Part shown: piece by piece, positions 1 through 9,356 of the stretch
Layout: the number at the start of each line of letters is the position of its first letter
Position numbering within the stretch: the first letter of the stretch is position 1
Made by a program: the position numbers and the translations under genes
Notes under the pieces: generated by a model
The model's database searches: none
What the model saw: the letters and a program-made list of their open reading frames with translations, nothing else
What the model was told of the DNA's origin: nothing
Assembly: GCA_038529355.1 (NCBI GenBank)
Contig: JBCBDU010000016.1
Location: forward strand, 1-64,000
Length of the DNA: 64,000 bases
From: CALBPI01 sp038529355
Lineage (GTDB): Bacteria > Pseudomonadota > Gammaproteobacteria > Steroidobacterales > Woeseiaceae
Direction of reading: 5' to 3'

Positions 1-231
1 ATCCAGCCGGGCAAGCCCAACCAGAACGCTTATGTCGAACGCTTCAACCGAACATACCGGGAAGAGCTACTGGATCAGTATCTGCTCGCAGCGCTCGATG
101 ATGTGCGCGAAGCAACTTACTGGTGGATGATCAAATACAACGAGGAAAGGCCTCATGACTCACTGGGCGATCGCACGCCAGCGGAAGCCCGTTATCAAAC
201 CGGAAACTCTACTTATGCACTGTCGACTTGA
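1..231 (+). mobile_element. IS3-family transposase OrfB, 3' end only
   Basis: The reading frame is open from base 1 to a TGA at 229-231, giving 76 residues; the 5' part lies outside the window. The protein shows the C-terminal part of an rve/DDE integrase core: PNQNAYVERFNRTYREELLD carries the catalytic Glu (in VERF), followed by WWMIKYNEERPHDSLG and the closing TPAEA motif. These are typical of IS3-family OrfB proteins. The transposase acts on the ends of its own element by cut-and-copy transposition. The end of the element should lie in the following 50-100 bases but I could not fix the terminal inverted repeat. The element sits downstream of glmS, a common insertion target. Confidence 0.85.
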
Positions 232-536
232 CGGGGAAGCTTACGGGAGTCCCTGTCCAAAACTGTAGTAGGGAAATCGGTAATTGCCCACACGAATATT
301 GCTACGTCGTTAATCGACAACTGTGCTGTGAAATCTCGACTATTGCGACACAAAACTCCGCTGAATCGTTGATCCGTACGCTGTTCCTTTTTTATTGAAA
401 CCAAAGAAGTGTTTGTTCAAACCTCTATTAACTTGTTCAAAGTTTTATTGTAGGCAACGAATCGAGATACCCGGAATACACAGAAAAGTGACGGAGTTAC
501 ACGTCAAGGTTCAACGAACAGAAATTACACGAGTGA
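232..536. other. Intergenic stretch between IS end and glmS stop
   Basis: These 305 bases hold no gene I can support. They are clearly more AT-rich than the flanking genes (for example the Ts around 390 and 440). They should include the right end of the IS element and the region just beyond the glmS stop codon, where Tn7-like elements insert in many bacteria. I saw no Tn7-type end repeat array and no clear terminator for glmS. Confidence 0.5.
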
Positions 537-2369
537 TCACTCAACTGTCACCGATTTCGCCAAATTCCTTGGTTGATCTACATCGGTTCCTTTTAACAAC
601 GCAACGTAGTACGACAACAACTGCAGCGGCACCGTGTACACGATCGGTGCGATCAGGCGGTCGGCGTGCGGCATTGAGATGACCTTGATGCCTTCCTCAT
701 TCTCCAGTCCCGTTTCGCGGTCCGCGAACACGTAGAGTTGCCCGCCGCGTGCGCGCACAACCTGCATATTCGATTTAAGTTTGTCGAGCAGCTCGTTGTT
801 CGGTGCAACAACGACGACCGGCATCTCATCATCAATCAGTGCCAGCGGGCCGTGCTTCAATTCACCAGCCGCATAGGCTTCAGCATGGATGTAGGAAATT
901 TCTTTGAGCTTCAGCGCGCCTTCCATCGCGATCGGCCACATCGGACCGCGGCCGAGGAACAGCGTGTGGTTTTTCTCAGCGAAGTCTTCTGCGATGTGTT
1001 TAAGCAGATCGTCCATCTGCAGCGCTTGTTCGACCGTGGATGCTACGCGGTACACATGCGACACCAACTCCTTCTCGCGCTCGACTTCCATACCGCGATG
1101 GCGCGCCAGCATCAGCGTGACGAGCAACACCGACAGCAGCTGCGTTGTGAATGCCTTCGTGCTCGCGACACCGATCTCCGGGCCGGCATGCGTCATCATG
1201 ACGAGGTCGGACTCGCGCACCATCGAGCTGTGTGCGCTGTTGCAGATCGTCAGTGAACCGATGTAACCCGACTCTTTCGCAATGCGCAGCGCTTCGAGCG
1301 TGTCCGCCGTTTCGCCGGACTGCGATAGCGTGACGAACAGTGTGTTTGGCGGTACGACCACCTTGCGGTAGCGATACTCGCTGGCGATCTCTACCTGACA
1401 CGGAATGCCGGCCAGTGACTCAAGCCAGTACTTGCCGACGCTGCCGGCATGGAAACTGGTGCCGCACGCGATGATGTGAATGTTCTCGACTTTCGGCAGC
1501 AGCTCCGAGGCGCGCGGGCCAAGCGAATCGGGCAGCACGCGGTTGTTACCAACGCGGCCGTACAACGTGTCGGCCAGGGCTGCGGGTTGCTCGAAAATCT
1601 CTTTGAGCATGTAGTGCCGATACGGGCCTTTTTCGGCGGCGTCGCTGGTCACCTGCGTTTCGTGAATCTCGCGCTCAACAGCATTGCCGTCGACATCGAA
1701 AATCTTCACTTCTGTGCGTGTGATTTCCGCCAGATCACCTTGCTCGAGATAGATGAAGCGTTGCGTAACGGGCAGCAACGCCTGGATACCACTGGCGACA
1801 AAATTCTCGCCGATGCCCAAGCCGATGACGAGCGGACTCGCGACACGGCTGACCACCACTTTGTCGGGATCTTCGCGGTCAACCACGAGCAACGCATAGG
1901 CGCCTTCAAAGCGGCGCGTCGCTTCGCGCATCGCTTCGGCCAGCGTCTTGCCCGCTTGCAAATGATCGTGAATCAGATGCGCCGCCACCTCTGTGTCGGT
2001 CTCGGACTGAAACTCGTAACCCTTCGCGAGCATCTCATCCTTGATCGGCTGGAAATTCTCGATCACGCCATTGTGGATCACGGCAACGCGATCACCAGAC
2101 AAGTGCGGGTGGGCGTTGCCTTCGGTGACGCCACCGTGGGTCGCCCAACGCGTATGCGCAACACCGATGTGGCCGGACATCGGCATCGCTTCGAGCTTGT
2201 CGGTCAACCCGGCAACCTTGCCGACTGCGCGGCGTAACCCAATGTCGCCACCGCTTTGAATAACCGCGACGCCTGCCGAGTCGTAGCCGCGATATTCCAG
2301 TCGTCGCAGCCCCTCGACCAGAATCGGCACAACATTGCGTTCCGCGATAGCGCCTACAATTCCGCACAT
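537..2369 (-). CDS. glmS: Glutamine--fructose-6-phosphate aminotransferase (isomerizing)
   Basis: GlmS makes glucosamine-6-phosphate from fructose-6-phosphate and glutamine, the first step toward UDP-GlcNAc for peptidoglycan and lipid A. The 610-residue length matches the family (E. coli 609). The protein starts MCGIVG, so Cys2 is the N-terminal nucleophile of the class II glutaminase domain (about residues 2-240). Two SIS sugar-isomerase domains follow, with TLSQSGETADT and GRGPMWPIAMEGALKLKE visible, and the protein ends in the conserved PRNLAKSVTVE. The start is an ATG. It lies 103 bases downstream of glmU in the same direction, so the two are probably co-transcribed. The 3' end is the usual attTn7 sequence. 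Confidence 0.97.
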   Translation of the reverse strand: MCGIVGAIAERNVVPILVEGLRRLEYRGYDSAGVAVIQSGGDIGLRRAVGKVAGLTDKLEAMPMSGHIGVAHTRWATHGGVTEGNAHPHLSGDRVAVIHNGVIENFQPIKDEMLAKGYEFQSETDTEVAAHLIHDHLQAGKTLAEAMREATRRFEGAYALLVVDREDPDKVVVSRVASPLVIGLGIGENFVASGIQALLPVTQRFIYLEQGDLAEITRTEVKIFDVDGNAVEREIHETQVTSDAAEKGPYRHYMLKEIFEQPAALADTLYGRVGNNRVLPDSLGPRASELLPKVENIHIIACGTSFHAGSVGKYWLESLAGIPCQVEIASEYRYRKVVVPPNTLFVTLSQSGETADTLEALRIAKESGYIGSLTICNSAHSSMVRESDLVMMTHAGPEIGVASTKAFTTQLLSVLLVTLMLARHRGMEVEREKELVSHVYRVASTVEQALQMDDLLKHIAEDFAEKNHTLFLGRGPMWPIAMEGALKLKEISYIHAEAYAAGELKHGPLALIDDEMPVVVVAPNNELLDKLKSNMQVVRARGGQLYVFADRETGLENEEGIKVISMPHADRLIAPIVYTVPLQLLSYYVALLKGTDVDQPRNLAKSVTVE

Positions 2370-2472
2370 AGTGTTTCTCCACGCACCTTGCCAGATGCCA
2401 GCAGCTTCTTACGCTGCGATTGCTTGTTCATTGTTCTGAAAGACCGCACGTGCTGCGCACACGTCGATCCGT

Positions 2473-3852
2473 CTATTTGTTCTTGGTCGGTCGCTGCCAG
2501 CTTTTGATGCTGCTTTGCCGCGCGCGCTCCAGCGTCAACGTATCTTCCGGTGCCGGCTTGGTTATCGTCGAACCCGCTCCTATCGTTGCGCCTTTGCCAA
2601 TAGTAACCGGAGCGACCAACTCGACGCCCGAACCAATGAACGCGCCGTCGCCAATGACAGTCTGGTGTTTGTTCGCGCCATCATAATTGCACGTGATCGT
2701 ACCTGCACCCACATTCACGTTGGTGCCAATCGTTGCGTCCCCGATATAGGTCAGGTGGTTCACTTTGCTGCCCACGCCGACTGTGCTTTTCTTGATCTCG
2801 ACAAAGTTGCCAACCTTCGCACGTTCCGCCAGATCAGTGCCTGGCCGCAGACGCGCAAAAGGCCCGATGTTGCAGTGCGTGCCGACCTGCGATGACTCGA
2901 TAACCGAGTTCGCGAGCACGACAGTGTCCGCACCGATGCTCGCATCCGTGATGCTGCAGTTCGGTCCGATCTGTACGCGATCACCGAGCGTCACATCTCC
3001 GGTCAGCACTGCGTTGACGTCGATAAATACATCGCGACCAACAATCACCTTGCCGCGAATATCGACACGCGCCGGGTCGGCGACGCGCGCGCCGTCGCGC
3101 ATCAGTTGTTCGACGAGTTTGCGTTGGTAAACGCGTTCTGCCGCAGCCAGTTGCACGCGATCGTTAATGCCCATCATCTCTTCAAAACTGTCGGCTGGTA
3201 TGCCGCGCACTGTTACGCCATCAGTGACGGCCAAACCGACAATGTCGGTTAAGTACAGTTCGTTCTGGTTATTCTGCGGTGTGAGGCGATCCAACCATCC
3301 GCGCAGCTGACCAGCGGGAACAATGAACACACCGGAATTAATTTCCCTGATGGCCAGCTCTTCGGGCGTACCATCTTTTTGCTCGACAATGCGCAACACG
3401 GCGTCATCGTCGCCGCGCACAATGCGTCCGTAACCAAACGGATCATCGAGGTACGCGGTCAACACGCCGACAGAATCGGTTGGCGTTTCGTCAACCAGCC
3501 GTTGCACCGACGCTTGCGTCAACAACGGCACATCACCGCACAGCACTAACACGCGCATATCATCGCTGATGTGCGGCATCGCTTGCTGCACGGCGTGGCC
3601 GGTACCGAGCTGTTCCGCCTGCAGCGCCCACTCGAGCGCCGGGTCAGGGAATGTGGCCTGCACCAGATCACCACCATGGCCATACACAACCACCGTCTTG
3701 GCCGAACCCAGATCGGCAGCCAGATCGAGCACATGCGCGAGCAACGGCCTTCCGGCCATTGGTTGCAACACTTTCGGGATGTCAGAGCGCATGCGCGTGC
3801 CTTGGCCGGCAGCCATGACAACAACAGCGATAGGGGCAGGTTTTTCAGTCAT
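2473..3852 (-). CDS. glmU: Bifunctional N-acetylglucosamine-1-phosphate uridyltransferase / glucosamine-1-phosphate acetyltransferase
   Basis: GlmU performs the last two steps to UDP-GlcNAc: acetylation of GlcN-1-P and uridylyl transfer. The N-terminal pyrophosphorylase domain shows the nucleotide-binding signature AAGQGTRMRSDIPKVL near residue 14. The C-terminal half (from about residue 255) is a left-handed beta-helix with hexapeptide repeats and the conserved NYDGANKHQTVIGD. I chose the ATG at 3852 (459 residues; E. coli 456) because it sits just before the IAVVVMAAGQG strand; a longer upstream frame would add an unrelated leader. It is divergent from the small lipoprotein at 3915, with 62 bases between, and upstream of glmS. 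Confidence 0.96.
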   Translation of the reverse strand: MTEKPAPIAVVVMAAGQGTRMRSDIPKVLQPMAGRPLLAHVLDLAADLGSAKTVVVYGHGGDLVQATFPDPALEWALQAEQLGTGHAVQQAMPHISDDMRVLVLCGDVPLLTQASVQRLVDETPTDSVGVLTAYLDDPFGYGRIVRGDDDAVLRIVEQKDGTPEELAIREINSGVFIVPAGQLRGWLDRLTPQNNQNELYLTDIVGLAVTDGVTVRGIPADSFEEMMGINDRVQLAAAERVYQRKLVEQLMRDGARVADPARVDIRGKVIVGRDVFIDVNAVLTGDVTLGDRVQIGPNCSITDASIGADTVVLANSVIESSQVGTHCNIGPFARLRPGTDLAERAKVGNFVEIKKSTVGVGSKVNHLTYIGDATIGTNVNVGAGTITCNYDGANKHQTVIGDGAFIGSGVELVAPVTIGKGATIGAGSTITKPAPEDTLTLERARQSSIKSWQRPTKNK

Positions 3853-3914
3853 CCGCGTATGATACCGCAAGCTAGATTTGATTCGTGTGACCGGGCGCAC
3901 GTAGCATCCCGGGC

Positions 3915-4478
3915 ATGGGTCGCAAACCATACACAGGCCGTTTGATTGCTGCCATCGCCGTCGCACTTATCTCACTGAGCGGCTGCGACACGCGGATTTA
4001 CGTGCGCGATGGGGTCACAGACGGCAATCGCTTCTCACTGCCGTTGATGGTGTACGCCGACAGCGACCCGGTGGTGCAAAGCTGGATCGCCTACAGCCTC
4101 GATCGCAGTTTTTGCCAGCTGGAGCATGGCGGCGAGAATCCGGCGAGACACTCAAGCTTCGCTTGCGAGCTGAGCGCGCGCGAATCACTGGTTGAGCGTT
4201 GGCGCGAGATCGGCGGGCGCGCGATATCCGGGATCGACGACCAACAGGCCGCGTATCTGGACATCATGGCGCAAGCGCAAACCGACGGCATGCTGGATGA
4301 CTACGTCTGGCACTTTCTGCAGCGCAAGCAATGGATCGAACCGGCGTCACTGGACGCTGCGCAGTTTGCACGCTGGCGGCGCGAGCATCTGCCACGCCGA
4401 CACAAACCGGTTACGCGCATCATCGGTTCGTGGGGCTATGTCGATGCCAAGTCCGACGCCGGCGATGAAGCGACATAG
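3915..4478 (+). CDS. Putative lipoprotein of unknown function
   Basis: I do not recognise this 187-residue protein. It begins with a short basic stretch (MGRKPYTGR), a hydrophobic segment and a lipobox ending SLSGC at residue 24, so it should be lipidated on that Cys. The residue after it is Asp, the classical inner-membrane retention signal in E. coli. The mature part is hydrophilic, with two more Cys residues (in SFCQLEH and SFACEL) and many Arg/Trp residues. It has no membrane segment and no known catalytic motif that I can see. It is transcribed divergently from glmU and converges on the PDZ protease gene. The start is an ATG. Confidence 0.72.
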   Translation: MGRKPYTGRLIAAIAVALISLSGCDTRIYVRDGVTDGNRFSLPLMVYADSDPVVQSWIAYSLDRSFCQLEHGGENPARHSSFACELSARESLVERWREIGGRAISGIDDQQAAYLDIMAQAQTDGMLDDYVWHFLQRKQWIEPASLDAAQFARWRREHLPRRHKPVTRIIGSWGYVDAKSDAGDEAT

Positions 4479-4557
4479 GTTTGTGTGGCGCAACAACAGT
4501 CACGCATGCTGTTCGGGTGGGACCGTTCTCTCGGTGCCGTCGATTCAGCAAGTGCGC

Positions 4558-5769
4558 TCAGTAAGGCGCCTGTAATTCAAACGTAACGGTTCGCTCTATG
4601 CCTTTCCTCAAGAAGCGAATTGATACCGACTGTGCATCTGCGTCAAGTCGCGATTCGAGTAAGTGAAGCGGCGTATCGCCAACAATGAGTTCGTCGATCG
4701 CGACAAGCTCATCGTCGATTCTCAGACCAGCTAACGCTGCCGGCGAGTCAGGTTGCACATCTTCGACAAGCACTCTGGCCATATCGTTATCCAGTGTCAG
4801 CGACAATCCCGAGCCATTCACCGCGAAAGGCGCGTCAGCGAACCGTTCGTTAGGCGTCCACCAACTCTGCCGGTTCGGGTAATCAAAAATGATATTGAAG
4901 CGCTTGAGGATCGCGTTGCCGATAACGCCCGCCTGGCGCTTTTCTGAGAAAAAACCTCGCTTCACGTCGTAAAGACTGGCTGGCACATTTTTAAAAATGA
5001 AACCGGCCACCTCAAGCTCAGGGATACGCGCACGCCGAACGGTGGGCCGCGCGTTTGAGAAGCCCCGCGAACGGATCGTGTGCTCGGCTCCCATACGTTC
5101 AATCAAATCATGCTTGTTGACGAACGGTGTGCTCAAACCAACCGCAATGCCGGCACCGTTGTCGAGGATGAATTTGGCATCAATTTTGTCACTATCTGCA
5201 AGTACCAGCGTCATTCGCGTCGTCGCATGATTCCTGGTCTTTAAGCGAACCCGCTTGCCACTGCGTGGATAGTCTTTTTTCGATGGAAAAATACTCAACT
5301 GCGAGGTGTCATAGTTGATCGCAACGACATTGCGCTTGAGCAAATGAAAACCGATGATGCCGTCAATACGCCGGCCGATAGAGCGCTCCAAATGCGACAG
5401 GTCCGTGCTTTGCACGGTGAATTCGCCAAGCGCAACGCCTGCCACTTGCAGCGCCACGTCGCGGATGCTTTCGACCTCAAAAGACTCCGCGGCGCCGCTC
5501 GCCCTCTCTTTGCGTTGGCTAACAAGTCCAAGGCGTGCGCTCGTCGATGCGTTCAACGCTGTCGTCCCCGCACCTGTATCGAAGATGAAGCTCAGTGGTT
5601 GTGAGTCACCAACAATGACATCTATAAAAACGAACTCGCCCGCCATGGAGAATGGCGCAACACCGGCTTCAGGAGCCGCGGAACGCGCTGGTGCAGACGC
5701 GACGACGAAACTCCACAAAGCACAACGAAGGACGAACGCTGGCCAATGCAGCATCAGGGTTGTTCGCAT
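4558..5769 (-). CDS. Retropepsin-like aspartyl protease with C-terminal PDZ domain, exported
   Basis: The 403-residue protein has an N-terminal hydrophobic signal (about residues 8-28). Two retropepsin-like lobes follow: the first has IFDTGAGTTALN with Asp64, the second ILDNGAGIAVGLS with Asp203. A PDZ domain (about residues 320-400) holds VQPDSPAALAGLRIDDELVAI. By family it should be a periplasmic or envelope peptidase in which the two Asp residues form one active site. The second motif reads DNG rather than DTG/DSG, which may lower or change activity. The start is an ATG. It follows the small lipoprotein convergently and is about 70 bases from the next minus-strand gene. The substrate is unknown. 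Confidence 0.8.
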   Translation of the reverse strand: MRTTLMLHWPAFVLRCALWSFVVASAPARSAAPEAGVAPFSMAGEFVFIDVIVGDSQPLSFIFDTGAGTTALNASTSARLGLVSQRKERASGAAESFEVESIRDVALQVAGVALGEFTVQSTDLSHLERSIGRRIDGIIGFHLLKRNVVAINYDTSQLSIFPSKKDYPRSGKRVRLKTRNHATTRMTLVLADSDKIDAKFILDNGAGIAVGLSTPFVNKHDLIERMGAEHTIRSRGFSNARPTVRRARIPELEVAGFIFKNVPASLYDVKRGFFSEKRQAGVIGNAILKRFNIIFDYPNRQSWWTPNERFADAPFAVNGSGLSLTLDNDMARVLVEDVQPDSPAALAGLRIDDELVAIDELIVGDTPLHLLESRLDADAQSVSIRFLRKGIERTVTFELQAPY

Positions 5770-5838
5770 GTTCAGATCAACCTTAGCTTTTCGACGCTGT
5801 AATTATTCGGCGTTGTGGCGCGCTGGGCAACCATCGGT

Positions 5839-6534
5839 TTAGCCGAGCGTTTTGAGAAACTGTTGAATCTCGGCAGCGCACGCATCGGCGCGCGCCTGCA
5901 GCAACAAGTGCGGCCCGCGCACCGACACTTCCTGCACATTCGCCAAACCCTGAACGAGGCTATCGGAGAAGCGCCTGCGCACAACGCGATCTTCTTCGGC
6001 GTGCAACATCAAAACGGGTTGACGTATTTGCGCAAGGTGCGCCGTTGCATCCATATGCGTAAGCGCATTGATGCGGCTGGCCATCGTCGCGGCATCGACA
6101 CCACGTACAACGCCAGCAATCTCGCGAATCAACCCGACATCGCGCACACCGTTCAGACAAAACAGACGCAATACCTGCTCACTAACGGTCGGCAGCGTAA
6201 AACTCGCCAAGCGCAGTTTTTGCGCCAGCGAAATGACTAATGCCAACGGTGGTTTCGCGAACGTGGTAGACAGCACACCGGCAACGACCTGATCCGGCAG
6301 CGCAGCCATCGTTGCCAACGCCAACGGTCCAGAGAATGATTCTGCCAGTAACACGATCGGCGCATCGCCGGCGCACGCTGCGCGGATCTGCGCATGGTAG
6401 CCATCCACAGCTTGATGGTTTTCGTAATGCACAGCGACGCAATCGCACTGCTCACCCAGCGCTGCAATCAGCGGTTCATACAACACGCCGGTGCCGTCGA
6501 ATCCGGGCAACATCACAACCTTGGGTTTGGGCAT
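5839..6534 (-). CDS. Alpha/beta hydrolase
   Basis: This 231-residue protein has the alpha/beta hydrolase pattern: MLPGFDGTG for the oxyanion-hole strand near residue 8, a nucleophile elbow AESFSG with Ser66, a likely acid Asp in HAEEDRVV and a catalytic His in GPHLLLQ close to the C-terminus. There is no signal peptide, so it is probably cytoplasmic. The LPGFDGTG start resembles BioH-like or thioesterase-like small hydrolases, but the substrate cannot be assigned. I chose the ATG at 6534; a GTG codon directly upstream (6537) is an equal alternative. It is transcribed in the same direction as the PDZ protease gene downstream. Confidence 0.82.
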   Translation of the reverse strand: MPKPKVVMLPGFDGTGVLYEPLIAALGEQCDCVAVHYENHQAVDGYHAQIRAACAGDAPIVLLAESFSGPLALATMAALPDQVVAGVLSTTFAKPPLALVISLAQKLRLASFTLPTVSEQVLRLFCLNGVRDVGLIREIAGVVRGVDAATMASRINALTHMDATAHLAQIRQPVLMLHAEEDRVVRRRFSDSLVQGLANVQEVSVRGPHLLLQARADACAAEIQQFLKTLG

Positions 6535-6728
6535 CACACCACTATCGTTCCGACTGGCAAGAGTGACAGATTAGCAGATCGCGCCGCTCGTAGGCTGTGT
6601 CGAACGCCAGCCTCGGGCTAGCGAGCAATTGACAACTCATTCGGACACGACGCAGAGCGTTTGATGCACCGGATTGATCGTGAACGTCGATTGCCGAATA
6701 GCGAACGCGGTAACGTTGCGGCGCTGCG

Positions 6729-7259
6729 CTAGCGATTGAGTTTACGAGCCATCACGCGATCGGTTTGCGCCGCTGTGCCCAGCGTAAACGGCACACTGCC
6801 GATATCGTCGAAATGCTGGTTCTCATAGAAACGAATCCCGCGCGCGTTGTGCTCCCACACGCCCAACCACAAATGCGTAGCGCCCATGTCACCGGCACGT
6901 GTCAGCACCTGCCGCATCAGTCGTTGCGCCAACCCTGAACCCTGATGCGCCGGATCAACGTAAAAGCGCTCGAGCTGGACGGCATGTGGTGCGTCGATCG
7001 GCAACGGACAAGCGCGATCCTTCACCGTCGCATACGCGACCAGCACACCCTGTTTTTCGGCGATGATTACACGGCAGTCGTTGGCGCTAATATCGGCGGT
7101 TTGCTGTGCTTGCGTGAAGGCCGCCGCAAGATACTGGCGCATATCTTCCGGGTCATTGGCCGCGCCAAACGTTTCTTCGAAGGTTTGCCGTGCGAACGCG
7201 AGCACACGGCTCGTGTCGTTGGGCGCTGCTGCGCGAAACGTCACGTCTTGTGCGGTCAC
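6729..7259 (-). CDS. GNAT-family N-acetyltransferase
   Basis: The 176-residue product carries the GNAT acetyl-CoA fold: VTFRAAAPNDTSRV at the start, LERFYVDPAHQGSGLAQRLM around the middle (motif A, with the pyrophosphate-binding Q-x-x-G-x-G/A loop) and a terminal YENQHFDDIGSVPFTLG strand. It transfers an acetyl group from acetyl-CoA to an amine of an unknown acceptor. I start it at the GTG at 7259 because the domain begins there; the frame is open further upstream only to a TTG at 7325. It is downstream of atpC in the same direction, with a 240-base gap. Confidence 0.85.
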   Translation of the reverse strand: MTAQDVTFRAAAPNDTSRVLAFARQTFEETFGAANDPEDMRQYLAAAFTQAQQTADISANDCRVIIAEKQGVLVAYATVKDRACPLPIDAPHAVQLERFYVDPAHQGSGLAQRLMRQVLTRAGDMGATHLWLGVWEHNARGIRFYENQHFDDIGSVPFTLGTAAQTDRVMARKLNR

Positions 7260-7499
7260 GATATGTCCAAGAACGACGATGTTGCGAACCGATCGCGGGC
7301 GAATCCAAGGTCTGCAACTGAACAACAGCTCGCGCAGCTACGGTCTACGTCAGACGGACTTTGTTGCGCCGTCATGATTGACGCATCACCTGTTAGCAGC
7401 AGCGTTGTGGCGATGGGCAAGCCTGTCGCGTGATCGGCGGTGCCAATTGCGGATGTGGCCATATCGTCGAGTGCGATCGTGCCGTCCCGCCAGGCTGGG

Positions 7500-7916
7500 C
7501 TAGCGGCGACCCTTGAGTTTTTGCGTTGCACGGTAGCGCGCCGATGCTTCGGCCAACTCACGTTGCGCACGCTGCAGGTCAGTGGAGTCGGCGGCGTTCT
7601 TCAGCGCTTCTTCGGCGGCTTCACGCGCTTCAAGCGCCGCGGCTTCATCGAGCTGGTCGTCGCGCAAGGCGGTGTCAGCGAGCACCGTCACCATGTTCGG
7701 CTGCACTTCGATCATGCCACCAGTGATGTAGAAGAAATGCTCTTCGCCTTCGGTCGTTTGCACGCGCACTTCACCGGGCGCCAACGTGGTTAGCAGCGGT
7801 GCGTGACGTGGTGCGATGCCGAGCTCGCCCATCGATGCCGGTGCGAACACCATACCGGCATCGCCGGAGTAGATTTCGCCTTCGGCGGAAACGATGTCGA
7901 CGTGCAAACTGGCCAT
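7500..7916 (-). CDS. atpC: F-type ATP synthase subunit epsilon
   Basis: Subunit epsilon joins gamma to the c-ring in the central stalk and inhibits ATP hydrolysis. The 138-residue protein begins LHVDIVSAEGEIYSGDAGMV and shows LGIAPRHAPLLTTLAPGEVRV, the conserved N-terminal beta-sandwich. A C-terminal helical pair, rich in Ala and Glu, follows (about residues 90-138). Its length matches the family (E. coli 139). The start is an ATG. It is the last gene of the atp operon, 3 bases after the atpD stop codon. Confidence 0.96.
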   Translation of the reverse strand: MASLHVDIVSAEGEIYSGDAGMVFAPASMGELGIAPRHAPLLTTLAPGEVRVQTTEGEEHFFYITGGMIEVQPNMVTVLADTALRDDQLDEAAALEAREAAEEALKNAADSTDLQRAQRELAEASARYRATQKLKGRR

Positions 7917-7919
7917 GAT

Positions 7920-9302
7920 TTAGCTCTGCATACCTTTGGCTTTCTCGACCGCTTCCTCGATCGATCCGACCATGTAGAACGCTTGCTCGGGCAAGTGATC
8001 GTAGTCGCCGTCGACAATACCCTGGAAACCGCGAATGGTGTCTTTCAAAGAAACGTATTTACCTTCGGCGCCGGTGAACTGCGCAGCAACGAAGAACGGC
8101 TGTGACAGGAAGCGCTGAATTTTACGCGCACGGGTCACGGCTTGCTTTTGCTCTTCCGAAAGCTCATCCATACCAAGGATAGCAATGATGTCCTGCAGCT
8201 CTTTGTAGGTCTGCAGCACTGCCTGAACAGAGCGCGCACAGTTGTAGTGCTCTTCGCCGATCACGTTCGGGTCGAGCAGACGACTGGTCGAATCGAGCGG
8301 GTCTACCGCAGGGTAAATACCCAGCTCGGAAATCTGCCGCGACAGTACGAGCGTTGCGTCCAAGTGAGCAAACGTCGTTGCCGGTGACGGGTCGGTCAAG
8401 TCATCCGCAGGTACGTAGACGGCCTGGAACGATGTGATCGAGCCAGTCTTCGTCGACGTAATGCGTTCCTGCAGCACGCCCATCTCTTCGGCCAACGTCG
8501 GCTGATAACCTACCGCCGATGGCATACGGCCGAGCAGCGCCGATACTTCGGTGCCGGCCAGTGTATAGCGGTAGATGTTATCGATGAACATCAAAACATC
8601 GCGGCCTTCGTCGCGGAAGTACTCGGCCATCGTCAGACCGGTCAGCGCCACGCGCAGACGTGCGCCCGGAGGCTCGTTCATCTGACCGTAAACCAGCGCC
8701 ACCTTGTCAAGTACGCCGGCCTCTTCCATCTCGTAGTAAAAGTCATTACCTTCACGCGTACGCTCACCGACGCCGGCGAATACGGACAGGCCGTCATGCG
8801 CCTTCGCGATGTTGTTGATCAGCTCCATCAGCGTGACGGTTTTACCAACACCCGCACCACCGAACAGTCCGACCTTGCCGCCTTTCGCAATCGGCATGAT
8901 CAGGTCGATAACCTTAACGCCCGTTTCGAGCAGCTCCGTCGATGCAGCCTGTTCTTCGTACGACGGCGGCTGACGGTGAATCGGCATGCGGTCTTCGGTT
9001 TCGATCGGGCCCGCCTTATCCTGCGGATCGCCAAGCACGTCCATGACGCGACCCAACGTTGCCTGACCAACTGGCACGCTGATTGGCGCGCCCGTGTTCT
9101 TGACCGTCAAGCCGCGCTTCAGACCTTCACTGGCACCCATAGCAATCGTGCGCACAACACCGTCACCGAGCTGCTGCTGCACTTCGAGTGTCAGACCGGA
9201 GTCTTCCAGCACGAGCGCGTCGTACACGTTCGGAATCGCATCACGCGGAAATTCCACATCCACGACGGCGCCGATGATCTGCGCGGTTTTGCCAATGCTC
9301 AT
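7920..9302 (-). CDS. atpD: F-type ATP synthase subunit beta
   Basis: Subunit beta holds the catalytic nucleotide sites of F1. The 460-residue protein has Walker A GGAGVGKTVTLMELI, the catalytic GERTREGNDFY segment, Walker B with LMFIDNIYR and the conserved ALLGRMPSAVGYQPTLAEEMG. I start it at the ATG at 9302 (MSIGKTAQIIGAVVDV), which matches family N-termini (E. coli 460 residues). It lies between atpG and atpC in the atp operon. Confidence 0.98.
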   Translation of the reverse strand: MSIGKTAQIIGAVVDVEFPRDAIPNVYDALVLEDSGLTLEVQQQLGDGVVRTIAMGASEGLKRGLTVKNTGAPISVPVGQATLGRVMDVLGDPQDKAGPIETEDRMPIHRQPPSYEEQAASTELLETGVKVIDLIMPIAKGGKVGLFGGAGVGKTVTLMELINNIAKAHDGLSVFAGVGERTREGNDFYYEMEEAGVLDKVALVYGQMNEPPGARLRVALTGLTMAEYFRDEGRDVLMFIDNIYRYTLAGTEVSALLGRMPSAVGYQPTLAEEMGVLQERITSTKTGSITSFQAVYVPADDLTDPSPATTFAHLDATLVLSRQISELGIYPAVDPLDSTSRLLDPNVIGEEHYNCARSVQAVLQTYKELQDIIAILGMDELSEEQKQAVTRARKIQRFLSQPFFVAAQFTGAEGKYVSLKDTIRGFQGIVDGDYDHLPEQAFYMVGSIEEAVEKAKGMQS

Positions 9303-9356
9303 TCGTATTTCCTCAATCTGTGTTGCAACCGTGGCTGCACCCAAAAAATGTATTCG

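Noticed and set aside
232..536. Possible Tn7-type transposon end near glmS
   Set aside because: TGT at 253 starts a loosely similar stretch, but there is no repeated 22-base binding-site pattern and no target duplication seen.
395..682. 95-residue frame entering the glmS 3' end from the plus strand
   Set aside because: Overlaps the end of glmS antisense, low-complexity Thr/Ala/Arg end, no ribosome-binding site.
1449..2237. 262-residue frame opposite glmS, similar one at 8796-9584 opposite atpD
   Set aside because: Antisense shadows of core genes without domain, start signal or separate context.
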